Positions 23,969 to 32,972 are shown, numbered from the stretch's first letter. The stretch: 33,936 bases of DNA from Lachnoclostridium sp. MSJ-17 (GCF_018918205.1 NZ_JAHLQB010000035.1:1-33936); one strand, 5' to 3'. Numbers and translations: made by a program. Notes: generated by a model from the sequence alone, not told the origin.

Positions 23969-24367
23969 CTATACGCGTCTTCTCTTGGGAGGACGGCATC
24001 CGTTGTGGGGAATGGGAGTAACGTCTTTGATCATCGTTACCTCAAGACCAGCGGTCTGAAGCGCACGAATCGCTGCCTCTCTGCCCTGTCCGGGACCCTT
24101 TACGTATACTTCAACGTATTTCATACCGTGCTCCATAGCCGCTCTTGCAGCGGTCTCTGCAGCGGACTGAGCCGCGAACGGAGTGGACTTCTTGGAACCT
24201 CTGAAGCCGAGCTCGCCTGCGCTAGCCCATGAAACAGCGTTGCCCTGTGTATCGGAAATCGTAACGATTGTGTTGTTGAATGTAGACTGGATATGCGCTG
24301 CGCCTTTTTCGATGTGCTTACGCTCACGACGACGGCGGATAACCTTCTTACCCTTTGGTGCTGCCAT
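23969..24367 (-). CDS. rpsK: 30S ribosomal protein S11
   Basis: The 132-residue protein contains [20 protein letters not shown] and the C-terminal [18 protein letters not shown], both signatures of S11, which lies on the platform of the small subunit near the mRNA exit. The start ATG 24367 has GGAGGT upstream and is 12 nt after rpsM. Confidence 0.98.
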   Translation of the reverse strand: MAAPKGKKVIRRRRERKHIEKGAAHIQSTFNNTIVTISDTQGNAVSWASAGELGFRGSKKSTPFAAQSAAETAARAAMEHGMKYVEVYVKGPGQGREAAIRALQTAGLEVTMIKDVTPIPHNGCRPPKRRRV

Positions 24368-24379
24368 AGTCGTACCTCC

Positions 24380-24748
24380 TTACTTCTTCTTGTTTGCCAT
24401 GGTCTTGCGGGGACCCTTGCGTGTACGGGCGTTAGTCTTTGAACGCTGACCTCTTACGGGGAGACCCTTTCTGTGACGTACACCGCGGTAGCAGCCGATA
24501 TCGATAAGTCTCTTGATATCATAGGCGATGTCGCGGCGAAGGTCACCTTCTACACGGCAGTTGTGCTCGATGTACTCTCTGAGCTTTGATACGTCTTCTT
24601 CTGTCAAATCTCTGACACGAGTGTCAGGATTTACACCTGTTGCAGCAATAATGTCTGTTGCAGTTTTACGTCCGATACCGAAGATGTAAGTGAGACCGAT
24701 CTCAACTCTTTTGTCTCTCGGTAAGTCAACACCTGCTATACGAGCCAT
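24380..24748 (-). CDS. rpsM: 30S ribosomal protein S13
   Basis: The 122-residue protein starts [20 protein letters not shown] and ends with the basic tail [16 protein letters not shown] that contacts the P-site tRNA. ATG 24748 has GGAGGT upstream. It is the first gene of the alpha-operon part and is separated from rpmJ by 351 bp of repeats, an unusually wide gap that may hold an internal promoter. Confidence 0.98.
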   Translation of the reverse strand: MARIAGVDLPRDKRVEIGLTYIFGIGRKTATDIIAATGVNPDTRVRDLTEEDVSKLREYIEHNCRVEGDLRRDIAYDIKRLIDIGCYRGVRHRKGLPVRGQRSKTNARTRKGPRKTMANKKK

Positions 24749-24812
24749 TCAGTTGCACCTCCATATTATTTTAAAAAGTAGATTTTTAATAGAGTGGTCA
24801 GGGGTTAGTGAG

Positions 24813-24850
24813 TAGTTGGTAGTTGGCAGTTGGCAGTTGGCAGTTGGTAG
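24813..24850. repeat. Dispersed AGTTGG-type repeat, copy 3
   Basis: Five or six tandem heptamers of the form TAGTTGG/CAGTTGG lie in the rpsM-rpmJ gap. They match the units at 17313-17330 and 21795-21873. Confidence 0.65.
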
Positions 24851-24904
24851 TATTGTAAATAAACCGGCTGCTCAACCTCTCACCCGCACTGACCTGATAA
24901 AGTA

Positions 24905-24947
24905 TTTTCGCGGAGTTAAGGTTTACAGCAAACCTCTCCCGCGAAAA
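24905..24947. repeat. Nested inverted repeat beside the 54-bp array
   Basis: TTTTCGCGG (24905-24913) pairs with CCGCGAAAA (24939-24947), and an inner AGGTTT/AAACCT pair lies between them. The right arm is the beginning of the first 54-bp repeat unit. Confidence 0.55.
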
Positions 24948-25099
24948 TGCGCGGTAAAATACAGCGCCGCGCTAAAGTACGCGAGAATAAAAACGCGAAA
25001 ATGCGCGGTAAAATACAGCGCCGCGCTAAAGTACGCGAGAATAAAAACGCGAAAATGCGCGGTAAATCATACCGCCGCGCCAGAGTACGCGTAGTAAAA
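24941..25099. repeat. 54-bp tandem repeat, three copies, in the ribosomal operon
   Basis: Copies are at 24941-24994, 24995-25048 (identical) and 25049-25099 (diverged, shortened). Each unit holds GCGCGG...CCGCGC, so each can form a hairpin in the mRNA. The array abuts the rpmJ stop codon. It is open in frame on both strands because 54 is a multiple of three, but there is no ribosome binding site and I do not call it coding. Confidence 0.85.
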
Positions 25100-25213
25100 T
25101 TAACCTTGGCGCTGCTTGTGCTTCGGGTTCTCACAGATAACCAGAATCTTGCCTTTTCTCTTGATTACCTTGCACTTGTCGCACATTTTCTTTACTGAAG
25201 GTCTGACTTTCAC
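25100..25213 (-). CDS. rpmJ: 50S ribosomal protein L36
   Basis: This 37-residue protein starts with GTG 25213 behind AAAGGAA. It reads [20 protein letters not shown] then [17 protein letters not shown], with the three Cys and one His of the zinc-ribbon form. L36 stabilises 23S rRNA folding late in assembly. The usual neighbours infA and rpsM are kept, but both flanking gaps are filled with repeats. Confidence 0.96.
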   Translation of the reverse strand: MKVRPSVKKMCDKCKVIKRKGKILVICENPKHKQRQG

Positions 25214-25276
25214 TAAGAATCATTCCTTTCCATGTTAAAGTCTGTGTTGTGTTTGTTGAATCACTTGTGAACTCAA

Positions 25277-25397
25277 GCCTCGGTGCACTCCGCATCTCCG
25301 AAAATAACTTCCACTCGTCTAATCCGCTCCGTTGCCTTTGGGCAACTACGCAGCTTAGTCCTCGCCGGTCGTTATTTCCGGGCTCCGTGCATTCGGC
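25277..25397. repeat. Imperfect inverted-repeat element between infA and rpmJ (MITE-like)
   Basis: The left end (25277-25308, GCCTCGGTGCACTCC ... AAAATAAC) matches the complement of the right end (25371-25397, GTTATTTCC ... CCGTGCATTCGGC). A small inner hairpin GTTGCC-TTT-GGGCAAC sits in the middle. The right end touches the infA stop codon. No coding potential is evident. Confidence 0.6.
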
Positions 25398-25616
25398 TCA
25401 TTTGCTTCTCCAAGTAATTCTGCCTCTGCTCAGGTCGTATGGAGACATCTCCACGGTGACCTTGTCGCCCGGCAAAATGCGGATGAAGTTCATCCTCAGC
25501 TTGCCTGAAATAACAGCTAAAATCATGTGACCGTTCTGAAGCTCAACCTTGAACTGCGCGTTCGGGAGCGCTTCTCTTACGATACCTTCTACTTCAATTA
25601 CATCCTGCTTTGACAT
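25398..25616 (-). CDS. infA: Translation initiation factor IF-1
   Basis: The 72-residue S1-like beta-barrel protein reads [40 protein letters not shown] and [20 protein letters not shown]. It binds the 30S A site with IF-2 and IF-3. The ATG (25616-25614) overlaps the KOW-gene stop by one base (TAATG). The C-terminus is TWRSK rather than the usual TYR(Y/F)K, right where the inverted-repeat element begins. Confidence 0.97.
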   Translation of the reverse strand: MSKQDVIEVEGIVREALPNAQFKVELQNGHMILAVISGKLRMNFIRILPGDKVTVEMSPYDLSRGRITWRSK

Positions 25617-25858
25617 TATTTGCCTCCGTTAAAATCGCGTAAAATCTGTTTTATCTTCGGATTCGTTTCCAATGAACCGTTGTGCGCCGTGTTTGTCGGC
25701 GACAGGTGTTTCAGCTTTTTGCGCTTGGGGTGTTCCACCCTGCGTCTTTTGCCGTCGGCGATGAGCGCGTACTCACCGTCCGTTTGAAGGACGACAAAGA
25801 ATTTGTCCTTGTCTCTTCCCGCCCTTGCCCTGACGACGCTGCCCTTTACTATGTCCAT
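25616..25858 (-). CDS. KOW-domain RNA-binding protein
   Basis: This 80-residue basic protein begins [20 protein letters not shown], a KOW motif like that of the L14e/L27e family, and continues with [17 protein letters not shown]. In Clostridia such a protein typically lies between map and infA, and its role on the ribosome is not established. It overlaps infA by one base and begins 8 nt after the map stop, so the three are translated together. Confidence 0.9.
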   Translation of the reverse strand: MDIVKGSVVRARAGRDKDKFFVVLQTDGEYALIADGKRRRVEHPKRKKLKHLSPTNTAHNGSLETNPKIKQILRDFNGGK

Positions 25859-25866
25859 ATGTCACC

Positions 25867-26619
25867 TCAGTCACAAATGGTCATGATTTTGGGGCCGTCG
25901 TGGGTGATGCAAACCGTGTGCTCAAAATGAGCGCTGAGCTTGCCGTCGACGGTCTTGACCGTCCACTTGTCGGGCATCACGCGGACGTGATAGCTGCCCT
26001 CGTTCACCATCGGTTCAATGGCGATTGTCATTCCCGGGAGAAGTCTTAACCCCCGGTGGGGTGTACCGTAGTTAGGTACGCTTGGGTCCTCATGCAAATT
26101 CGCACCTACGCCGTGGCCGACGTAATCTCGTACCACCGAGTAACTGCGAGCTTCGACATACCTCTGAACCGCGCTGCCGATATCGCCAATGCGGTTGCCG
26201 ACGGTTGCCTGCTTAATTCCCTCATACAGGCTCTCCCGCGTGGCGTTCAGCAGCTTTTCGGCGTTTTCGCTGATTCTGCCGCAGGCGAAGGTGTAGGCGT
26301 TGTCGCCGTGAAAGCCCTTATAATAGGCTCCGACGTCCACGCTCACGATATCGCCTTCACGCAGGACGGTATATTTGTCTGGTATGCCATGGATGACCAC
26401 GTTGTTTACGGAAATACATGCGCTCGCGGGAAACCCGCCGTAACCGAGAAACGAGGGCTTTGCGCCCTGTTTCCCGATATAGCGGCGGACAATAGTGTCT
26501 ATCTCGAGGGTGGATACGCCGGGGCGTATCGCCTCACCCGCAGCGCGTAACGCCTGTGCGGAGATGCGGCAAGCGTCTTTCATAAGGGAAAGTTCCCGCG
26601 CTGTTTTGATTTGAACCAT
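25867..26619 (-). CDS. map: Type I methionine aminopeptidase
   Basis: The 250-residue protein removes the N-terminal Met from nascent chains using two metal ions. The ligands are visible: VDVGAYYKGFHGDNAYTF (Asp pair), GHGVGANLHEDP (His), TIAIEPMVNEG (Glu) and HFEHTVCIT (Glu). There is no N-terminal SEC-C zinc finger. The start ATG 26619 is 3 nt after the adk stop, which suggests coupling. Confidence 0.97.
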   Translation of the reverse strand: MVQIKTARELSLMKDACRISAQALRAAGEAIRPGVSTLEIDTIVRRYIGKQGAKPSFLGYGGFPASACISVNNVVIHGIPDKYTVLREGDIVSVDVGAYYKGFHGDNAYTFACGRISENAEKLLNATRESLYEGIKQATVGNRIGDIGSAVQRYVEARSYSVVRDYVGHGVGANLHEDPSVPNYGTPHRGLRLLPGMTIAIEPMVNEGSYHVRVMPDKWTVKTVDGKLSAHFEHTVCITHDGPKIMTICD

Positions 26620-26622
26620 GCT

Positions 26623-27255
26623 TTAAGCCTCAATCGCCTCAAGTACAGCCGCTGTGGTCTCAGCGACGGTGTTCTTGCCTTCTACGTTCACAAGCTTACC
26701 CTGCTTGCGGTAGTAGTCGGCGAGGGGCTCGGTCTCTTTGTGATATACAGCGAGACGAGCGAGCACGGTGTCGGGGTGGTCGTCCTTGCGCTGAACAAGG
26801 GTGCCGCCGCAATCGTCGCAAACTCCATCCTTCTGAGGCTTCAAGCTCTCAATGTGATAGGGTCTGCCGCAATTTTCGCAGACACGGCGTCCGGACATGC
26901 GTCTGGTGATGGTCTCGTCAGCTACGTCGATGTTGATGACGTACTGAATCTCCACGCCCATAGCGTCCAGAGCCTCGGCCTGGGGAATGGTTCTGGGGAA
27001 GCCGTCAAGAATGAAGCCCTTCTTGCAGTCATCCTCGCCAAGTCTTTCCTTAACGATGCCGATGACTACCTCGTCGGGAACAAGCTTGCCGTCGTCCATG
27101 TAGGACTTAGCCTTCAGACCCATCTCAGTGCCGTTCTTCAGCGCCTCACGAATCATGTTGCCGGTTGAAATAGTGGGAATACCAAAATGCTCGCAAAGTA
27201 CAGCGGCTTGTGTGCCTTTACCTGCACCGGGAGCGCCTAACATGATAATGTTCAT
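26623..27255 (-). CDS. adk: Adenylate kinase
   Basis: The 210-residue enzyme interconverts ATP + AMP and 2 ADP. It starts MNIIMLGAPGAGKGTQAAVL with the P-loop; GAGGT precedes ATG 27255, whereas the ATG at 27270 would overlap that ribosome binding site. The LID domain carries CENCGRPYHIE and CDDCGG, the four-Cys zinc site of Gram-positive long-form kinases. It lies between secY and map as expected. Confidence 0.97.
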   Translation of the reverse strand: MNIIMLGAPGAGKGTQAAVLCEHFGIPTISTGNMIREALKNGTEMGLKAKSYMDDGKLVPDEVVIGIVKERLGEDDCKKGFILDGFPRTIPQAEALDAMGVEIQYVINIDVADETITRRMSGRRVCENCGRPYHIESLKPQKDGVCDDCGGTLVQRKDDHPDTVLARLAVYHKETEPLADYYRKQGKLVNVEGKNTVAETTAAVLEAIEA

Positions 27256-27279
27256 ATTATTATACCTCATTTTAACTGA

Positions 27280-28647
27280 TTAGTCAAGAAAACCTTTGTA
27301 ATGACGCATCATCATCTGTGACTCGAGCTGTTTTACAGTCTCAAGAGCAACGCCGACGATAATGATGATTGATGTACCGCCCATTGACAGGCCGTGCATG
27401 CCCGTTGCCGCGGAGAATACCAGGGGTACGAGCGCGATAACGGAGAGGAACAGCGCGCCGATAAGAGTTACTCTCGAGAGAATATTCTTGATGTAGGCGG
27501 CTGTGGGTGCACCCGGACGGATACCGGGTACGGTGCCGTTGTTGGATTTGAGGTTATTCGCCATTTCAACAGGATTGTACTGAATGGTGGTATAGAAATA
27601 AGCGAACATCAGAATCAGGATAAAGTACAGTACAATGTAGAGCCAGTTGCTTGTGTTGAACGCGTCGAAGAACGCCTTCCAGAAGCCTTCCTTGACATTG
27701 AGGAAGAGGTTGATTGTACTGGGGATTGAAAGGATCGAGCTCGCGAAGATGATGGGGAGAACGCCGCCCAGAGCAACCTTGATTGGAAGGAAGCTGGACT
27801 GTCCGCCGTACATCTTTCTGCCGACTACGCGCTTCGCGTACTGAATGGGAATTCTTCTCTCGGAGTCCTGCATGAAGGTGATCAGCCAGATGATCGCGAG
27901 GAAGATAAGTACCCAGACGATTACGAAGATGAAGAACTTGGGATCAGCCGCACCCGCAGTGCCGTCGCCGAAGCCGAGGTTCCAGTAAGCGGCGAGAGTG
28001 CGGACGGTTACGGGAAGTCTCGCGATGATGCCCGCAAACAGGAGCATTGAGATACCGTTGCCGATGCCGTACTTGTTGATCTGCTCGCCGAGCCACATCA
28101 TCAGAGCGGTACCCGCTGTGAACACGAGCACGATAACGATGCCCGCGAATACCATCGAGAAGCCCTCGTTGTAAACGGTGATGTGCTTGCCGTAGTAGTC
28201 GCCCTCCTCGGTGCAGACGGTGTTCTTGAGGTAGAAGAAGTAAGCGGTACCCTGGATAAGTCCGAGCGCTACGGTAACGTAACGTGTGATGGTGCCGATC
28301 TTTCTTCTGCCCGCCTCGCCTTCCTTGGTGAGGCGCTCAAGAGCGGGGATCGCTACGCAGAGGAGCTGGATGATAATCGAGCTGTTGATGTAGGGTGTGA
28401 TACCCATCGCGAAGAGCGTTGCGTTTGAGAACGCGCCGCCCGAAAGGGTGTTCAGGTAGGCGATCATGTTGGAGCTGCCGTCCGTGAGGGAGTTGGCAGG
28501 CGCCATAACCGCCGTGAGAACGTTTGTATCGAGGAACGGAACGGGGATTACCGAACCGATTCTGAATACGATGATTATCAGCAGGGTGAAAAGAATCTTT
28601 TTTCTCAGATCGGGGATTGACCAAGCGTTGCGGATTGTCTTTAACAC
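27280..28647 (-). CDS. secY: Preprotein translocase subunit SecY
   Basis: The 455-residue protein has ten predicted membrane helices and conserved segments such as VIPVPFLDTN, GITPYINSSIIIQLL (plug/pore region) and GIRPGAPTAAYIKNIL. It forms the protein-conducting channel with SecE and SecG. The start is GTG 28647 directly after the rplO stop TAA, with no intervening base, so translation depends on rplO. Confidence 0.97.
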   Translation of the reverse strand: MLKTIRNAWSIPDLRKKILFTLLIIIVFRIGSVIPVPFLDTNVLTAVMAPANSLTDGSSNMIAYLNTLSGGAFSNATLFAMGITPYINSSIIIQLLCVAIPALERLTKEGEAGRRKIGTITRYVTVALGLIQGTAYFFYLKNTVCTEEGDYYGKHITVYNEGFSMVFAGIVIVLVFTAGTALMMWLGEQINKYGIGNGISMLLFAGIIARLPVTVRTLAAYWNLGFGDGTAGAADPKFFIFVIVWVLIFLAIIWLITFMQDSERRIPIQYAKRVVGRKMYGGQSSFLPIKVALGGVLPIIFASSILSIPSTINLFLNVKEGFWKAFFDAFNTSNWLYIVLYFILILMFAYFYTTIQYNPVEMANNLKSNNGTVPGIRPGAPTAAYIKNILSRVTLIGALFLSVIALVPLVFSAATGMHGLSMGGTSIIIIVGVALETVKQLESQMMMRHYKGFLD

Positions 28648-29091
28648 TTAGATCACCTCCGCCTTTCCACCGGCAGCTTCGATCGCCGCCTTTGCTGATT
28701 TGGAATAGGCAGAAACTTTAACGTTGAGCTTCTTGTCGATTTTACCGTTGCCGAGTACCTTAACAGCGTCAAAGCCGTTCTTGACAACGCCTGCTGCCTT
28801 GAGAGCCTCTGCATCAACAGTGTCGCCGTCGTTAAACTTTCTGTTAAGAGCGCTGAGGTTTACAGCTACCACGTTTTTAGCAAAGATGTTGTTGAAACCT
28901 CTCTTGGGAACGCGGCGCTGGAGCGGCATCTGACCGCCTTCAAAACCGGGACGGATGCTGCCGCCGGAACGGGCCTTCTGACCCTTGTGTCCCTTGCCGG
29001 CTGTCTTGCCCCAGCCTGAACCGTGACCTCTGCCGATTCTCTTGGACTTCTTCTTGGAGCCCTCAACCGGAGAAAGTTCATGTAACTTCAT
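28648..29091 (-). CDS. rplO: 50S ribosomal protein L15
   Basis: The 147-residue protein begins [20 protein letters not shown] with the glycine-rich [20 protein letters not shown] segment typical of L15, a late-assembly 23S rRNA binder. AAGGAGGTG precedes ATG 29091; the GTG at 29100 lies within that site. It ends against the secY start. Confidence 0.97.
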   Translation of the reverse strand: MKLHELSPVEGSKKKSKRIGRGHGSGWGKTAGKGHKGQKARSGGSIRPGFEGGQMPLQRRVPKRGFNNIFAKNVVAVNLSALNRKFNDGDTVDAEALKAAGVVKNGFDAVKVLGNGKIDKKLNVKVSAYSKSAKAAIEAAGGKAEVI

Positions 29092-29108
29092 TGTTCGCAC
29101 CTCCTTGC

Positions 29109-29279
29109 TTACGCTTCACTAACCTCTACGAGGTGGATGATTTTTGCTACCTTGCCCTTTGTCTGGGGGTTGTCGGGCTGTGTTGTAACGTCGCCGATTT
29201 TCTTCAGACCGAGAGCGTGGGCGGTTGCAATCTGATCCTTTTTGGAGCCGATGAGGCTCTTTACCAACTTAATAGTCAT
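29109..29279 (-). CDS. rpmD: 50S ribosomal protein L30
   Basis: The 56-residue protein reads [20 protein letters not shown], then [20 protein letters not shown] and [11 protein letters not shown]. This is the bacterial short form of L30, in its normal place between rpsE and rplO. ATG 29279 follows GGGAGG. It is absent in some bacteria, but intact here. Confidence 0.96.
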   Translation of the reverse strand: MTIKLVKSLIGSKKDQIATAHALGLKKIGDVTTQPDNPQTKGKVAKIIHLVEVSEA

Positions 29280-29297
29280 AACTTGCAGCCTCCCTTA

Positions 29298-29795
29298 TTA
29301 TAAAATTTCCTTGACGGACTTACCGCGGACAGCGGCAACCTCCTCAGCGGTTCTGAGAGCGCTGAGACCTGCGAGAGTAGCTCTTACTACGTTGCAGGGG
29401 TTGTTTGAACGGAGAGCCTTTGTACGGATATCCTTGATGCCTACAGCCTCAACTACCGCACGGACGGGGCCGCCCGCGATAACGCCGGTACCGGGTGCGG
29501 CGGGCTTCATGAGAACTCTGCCCGCGCCGAACTCGCCGATGATCTCGTGAGGAATGGTGGTGCCTCTGAGCGAAACCTTCATGAGGTTCTTCTTGGCGTC
29601 CTCAATGCCCTTGCGGATAGCGTCGGGAACCTCGCCAGCCTTGCCGATGCCGAAGCCGACAACGCCGTTGCCGTCGCCGACAACCACGAGAGCCGCGAAC
29701 TTGAAGATACGTCCGCCCTTAACCGTCTTTGATACGCGGTTAATGGTGACAACTCTTTCCTTTAACTCGCCTGTTACTTCTACTTTATTAGCCAA
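29298..29795 (-). CDS. rpsE: 30S ribosomal protein S5
   Basis: The 165-residue protein has the N-terminal double-stranded-RNA-binding-like domain ([20 protein letters not shown]) and the C-terminal S5 domain with [20 protein letters not shown]. It is involved in decoding accuracy and helicase action on mRNA. The start is TTG 29795 with AGGAGG at a proper distance; no ATG fits. It lies between rplR and rpmD. Confidence 0.97.
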   Translation of the reverse strand: MANKVEVTGELKERVVTINRVSKTVKGGRIFKFAALVVVGDGNGVVGFGIGKAGEVPDAIRKGIEDAKKNLMKVSLRGTTIPHEIIGEFGAGRVLMKPAAPGTGVIAGGPVRAVVEAVGIKDIRTKALRSNNPCNVVRATLAGLSALRTAEEVAAVRGKSVKEIL

Positions 29796-29813
29796 AGTGA
29801 TTCCTCCTGTTCC

Positions 29814-30173
29814 TTAGAAATTGAGGCCGCCCTCACGGGCGCCTTCGGCCAATTCTTTCACACGGCCGTGATAGATGTTGCCGCCTCTGTCGAATACGAC
29901 GTCGGTGATGTTCTTCTCCTGAGCGCGCTGAGCAACAAGCTTGCCGACAGCTCTGGCTGCCTCTTTGTTTCCGCCGTTACCTGTGATTGACTTGTCAAGG
30001 CTGGAAGCCTGAGCAAGGGTAACACCTGCTACGTCATCAATGATCTGAGCGTAGATGTTGTTGGTGGAGCGGAATACGCACAAACGGGGACATTCGGGAG
30101 TACCGCTGATCTTTGCGCGGACTCTCTTATGGCGTTTGATGCGCGCCTTTTTTGTATCAGGTCTGCTTACCAT
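29814..30173 (-). CDS. rplR: 50S ribosomal protein L18
   Basis: The 119-residue 5S rRNA-binding protein contains [20 protein letters not shown] and ends [25 protein letters not shown]. With L5 it docks 5S rRNA on the central protuberance. It is followed by rpsE after 18 nt. Confidence 0.97.
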   Translation of the reverse strand: MVSRPDTKKARIKRHKRVRAKISGTPECPRLCVFRSTNNIYAQIIDDVAGVTLAQASSLDKSITGNGGNKEAARAVGKLVAQRAQEKNITDVVFDRGGNIYHGRVKELAEGAREGGLNF

Positions 30174-30190
30174 ATTGATTCACTCCTTAA

Positions 30191-30733
30191 TTATTTGCCC
30201 TTACCGGCCTTGCCTTCCTTGCGGCGGATATACTCGTCAGCGTAACGGATACCCTTGCCCTTATAAGGCTCGGGCGGACGCTTCTCTCTGACCTCGGCAG
30301 CAAACTGACCAACCTTTTGCTTATCAATGCCGACAATCTTGATTGTGTTGGGATCCGGAACCTCGATCTTGATGTCCTTGGTATCCTCAACGATGACCTG
30401 GTGTGAATAACCGAGGTTCATAACGCACTTGTTACCCTGCTTCTGAACACGGTAACCTACGCCGTTTACCTTGAGCTCCTTCACGTAGCCCTCTGTTACG
30501 CCGACCACCATATTGTTGATCAGTGTTCTTGTCAGGCCGTGAAGTGAACGGTTCATTTTGTTGTCGTCGGGACGGCTGACCTCAATCGCGCCATCCTTGA
30601 CCTCTACCGTCATGTTGGGGTTGAAGGCGTAGCTGAGCTCGCCCTTGGCGCCCTTTACGGTGATAACGCCGCCGTCGACCTTAACATCGACGCCCGCGGG
30701 AATATTTATCGGTTTTCTTCCAATTCGAGACAT
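30191..30733 (-). CDS. rplF: 50S ribosomal protein L6
   Basis: The 180-residue protein starts MSRIGRKPINIPAGVDVKVD and has two L6 domains; the second ends with PEPYKGKGIRYADEYIRRKE GKAGK. It sits near the sarcin-ricin loop and factor-binding site. It is 14 nt after rpsH and 17 nt before rplR. Confidence 0.98.
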   Translation of the reverse strand: MSRIGRKPINIPAGVDVKVDGGVITVKGAKGELSYAFNPNMTVEVKDGAIEVSRPDDNKMNRSLHGLTRTLINNMVVGVTEGYVKELKVNGVGYRVQKQGNKCVMNLGYSHQVIVEDTKDIKIEVPDPNTIKIVGIDKQKVGQFAAEVREKRPPEPYKGKGIRYADEYIRRKEGKAGKGK

Positions 30734-30747
30734 GATCGCACCTCCTC

Positions 30748-31146
30748 TTACCAGATGTAAGCGAGAACCTCGCCGCCAACGTGCTGACGTCTTGCCTCGC
30801 GGTCGGTCATGACACCCTTAGAGGTGGAGATGATCGCGACGCCCAGACCCTTCATTACCTTGGGCATATCCTCTGCATTACTGTATATACGCAGGCCGGG
30901 CTTTGAAACGCGGCGCAGACCTGTGATAACGGGTCTTTTGCCCTCAAGGTACTTGAGAGTAACCTTGATAATGCCCTGCTTGCCGTCCTCGATTACTGTG
31001 AAGCTCTTGATGTAGCCCTCGTCCGCAAGAATCTGACAAATCGACTTCTTGAGGTTTGAGGCGGGAATTTCAACAGAATCGTGCTTCGCCGCGTTCGCGT
31101 TGCGGATGCGGGTCAGTAAATCAGCTATTGTATCTGTAATCTGCAT
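30748..31146 (-). CDS. rpsH: 30S ribosomal protein S8
   Basis: The 132-residue protein begins [20 protein letters not shown] and ends with [28 protein letters not shown]8 binds helix 21 of 16S rRNA and, in model bacteria, autoregulates the spc operon at the rplX-rplE region. Normal length and order. Confidence 0.98.
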   Translation of the reverse strand: MQITDTIADLLTRIRNANAAKHDSVEIPASNLKKSICQILADEGYIKSFTVIEDGKQGIIKVTLKYLEGKRPVITGLRRVSKPGLRIYSNAEDMPKVMKGLGVAIISTSKGVMTDREARRQHVGGEVLAYIW

Positions 31147-31160
31147 TACCTTATTCCTCC

Positions 31161-31346
31161 TTACCAGCTTGCTTTCTTTACGCCCGGGATCTCGCCCTTG
31201 TAAGCGAGCTCACGGAAGCAAATACGACAAATACCATACTTGCGGAGGTAGGCGTGTGGTCTACCACAGATGCTGCATCTTGTATACTCTCTGGTCGAGA
31301 ACTTCTGCTTTCTCTGCTGCTTAACTTTCATTGATGTCTTAGCCAC
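31161..31346 (-). CDS. rpsN: 30S ribosomal protein S14, zinc-binding type
   Basis: The 61-residue short form has CSICGRPH and CRICFREL, the two CxxC pairs that bind zinc. The start is GTG 31346 after GGAGGG. It is the type usual in Gram-positive bacteria. A zinc-independent paralogue, if any, is not in the window. Confidence 0.97.
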   Translation of the reverse strand: MAKTSMKVKQQRKQKFSTREYTRCSICGRPHAYLRKYGICRICFRELAYKGEIPGVKKASW

Positions 31347-31358
31347 AACAATCCCTCC

Positions 31359-31898
31359 TTACTTTGAAAACGGAGCGCCCATGAGCGTGAGGAGCTCGCG
31401 AGCCTCTTCGTCTGTGGTTGCGGTGGTTACGAAGCAGATGTCCATTCCGCGAACCTTGTCAATCTTGTCATAGTCGATCTCCGGGAAGATGAGCTGCTCC
31501 TTGAGACCCATGTTGTAGTTGCCGCGTCCGTCGAAGGAGTTGGGGTTGATGCCTCTGAAGTCGCGAACTCTGGGGAGAGCTACGTTGAAGAAACGGTCGA
31601 GGAACTCGTACATTCTCTCGCCTCTGAGAGTGACCTTAACGCCGATGGGCATGCCCTCTCTGAGCTTGAAGTTAGCTACGGACTTTCTCGCGTGGCAAAC
31701 CATGGGCTTCTGACCGGTGATTGACGCGATATCCTTAACGATAGCGTCGATAGCCTTGCTGTTCTCTCTCGCCTCACCCGCGCCGACGTTGATAACGATC
31801 TTGTCGAGCTTGGGAATCTGCATTGTGCTCTTGTAGGAGAACTTGTTCATAAGAGCAGGTGCAACTTCTTTAACATAATAATCTTTCAGTCTTGCCAT
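31359..31898 (-). CDS. rplE: 50S ribosomal protein L5
   Basis: The 179-residue 5S rRNA-binding protein reads [16 protein letters not shown] and [19 protein letters not shown] and [20 protein letters not shown], all L5 signatures. It contacts the P-site tRNA at the central protuberance. It lies between rplX and rpsN. Confidence 0.98.
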   Translation of the reverse strand: MARLKDYYVKEVAPALMNKFSYKSTMQIPKLDKIVINVGAGEARENSKAIDAIVKDIASITGQKPMVCHARKSVANFKLREGMPIGVKVTLRGERMYEFLDRFFNVALPRVRDFRGINPNSFDGRGNYNMGLKEQLIFPEIDYDKIDKVRGMDICFVTTATTDEEARELLTLMGAPFSK

Positions 31899-31912
31899 TT
31901 CTTATATCCTCC

Positions 31913-32230
31913 TTAAAGCGCTTCGCCGCACTTGGCGCAAATTCTGCCCTTGGAGCCGTCCTCATAGATCTTGTGGGCAACTCTTGTGGCCTTCTTGCAG
32001 CGGGGGCAGTAGATCTGGACCTTGGAAGCATACATAGCGCCTTCTGCCTTGATGATACCGCCTGCTTCGCCCATTTTTCTGGGCTTAACGTGCTTGGATA
32101 CCATATTGACCTTCTCTACGATAACCTTGCCTTCCTTGGGGCTTACGGCCATAACCTGACCCTTTTTGCCCTTGTCCTTACCGCTGATTACGATAACGGT
32201 GTCGCCTGTCTTTACATGAACTTTACTCAT
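31913..32230 (-). CDS. rplX: 50S ribosomal protein L24
   Basis: The 105-residue protein has an N-terminal KOW motif (VKTGDTVIVISGKDKGKKGQ) and VNMVSKHVKPRKMGEAGGII. The C-terminal part holds two CxxC pairs (YCPRCKKATR and ICAKCGEAL) that may bind zinc. L24 initiates large-subunit assembly. The gene is followed by rplE after 14 nt. Confidence 0.97.
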   Translation of the reverse strand: MSKVHVKTGDTVIVISGKDKGKKGQVMAVSPKEGKVIVEKVNMVSKHVKPRKMGEAGGIIKAEGAMYASKVQIYCPRCKKATRVAHKIYEDGSKGRICAKCGEAL

Positions 32231-32246
32231 TTGCGTGACACCTCCA

Positions 32247-32615
32247 TTAAAGTACTTCCGGAGCGAGGGACAGAATCTTCATGAAGTCCTTATCACGAAG
32301 CTCTCTCGCAACGGGTCCGAAGATACGAGTACCGCGGGGGTTCTTATCTTCCTTGATGATAACTGCTGCGTTCTCGTCGAAGCGGATGTAGGTTCCGTCC
32401 TCGCGTCTTACGCCCTTAGCGGAGCGTACAACCACAGCTCTTACAACGTCGCCCTTTTTAACAACGCCGCCGGGCGCTGCTTTTTTGACAGAAGCAACGA
32501 TAATATCGCCAATGTTGGCATATCTCCTGCCGGTACCGCCGAGTACACGAATGCACATAAGTTCCTTTGCGCCGGTGTTGTCGGCAACCTTGAGGATAGT
32601 TTGCTGCTGAATCAC
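32247..32615 (-). CDS. rplN: 50S ribosomal protein L14
   Basis: The 122-residue beta-barrel protein reads [20 protein letters not shown], then [15 protein letters not shown] and [20 protein letters not shown]. It forms an intersubunit bridge and contacts L19. The start is GTG 32615 with AGGAGG upstream. A gap of 99 bp before rpsQ holds nothing I recognise. Confidence 0.98.
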   Translation of the reverse strand: MIQQQTILKVADNTGAKELMCIRVLGGTGRRYANIGDIIVASVKKAAPGGVVKKGDVVRAVVVRSAKGVRREDGTYIRFDENAAVIIKEDKNPRGTRIFGPVARELRDKDFMKILSLAPEVL

Positions 32616-32714
32616 AGTCGATTCCTCCTTTAATTGCTGTCAAGCCATATTCCCTTTCCTTTTATAAGGACTGCCGGGATACGGCCCTCGTGTTAATAGG
32701 CTGCTAAAATAAAC

Positions 32715-32972
32715 TTATTTAGCCTTCTCAATAATCTCGACGAGTCTCCATCTCTTATCCTTGGAAAGAGGACGGGTCTCCATAATCTTAACTCTGTCGC
32801 CCTTGCCGCACTCGTTGTTCTCGTCGTGCGCCTTGAAGCGGACGGTTCTCTTAACGATCTTGTTGTAAAGCTTATGCTTTACGCTGTCCTCAACCGCAAC
32901 AACGATGGTCTTGTCCATCTTGTCAGACACAACCTTGCCGATAACGGTCTTTCTCATATTTCTATCACTCAC
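32715..32972 (-). CDS. rpsQ: 30S ribosomal protein S17
   Basis: The 85-residue OB-fold protein contains [20 protein letters not shown] and [20 protein letters not shown], typical of S17, a primary 16S rRNA binder. GTG 32972 follows GGAGG at 8-9 nt; the internal ATG five codons in has no better site. It is 18 nt after rpmC. Confidence 0.97.
   Translation of the reverse strand: MSDRNMRKTVIGKVVSDKMDKTIVVAVEDSVKHKLYNKIVKRTVRFKAHDENNECGKGDRVKIMETRPLSKDKRWRLVEIIEKAK

Noticed and set aside
24941..25099. Possible CRISPR array
   Set aside because: The units are directly adjacent with no unique spacers and no cas genes are nearby.
24947..25198. Open frames on both strands through the 54-bp array, giving an Arg/Lys-rich repeat peptide
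   Set aside because: The openness follows from the 54-nt period. There is no ribosome binding site, the + frame runs antisense through rpmJ, and the composition is only that of the repeat.
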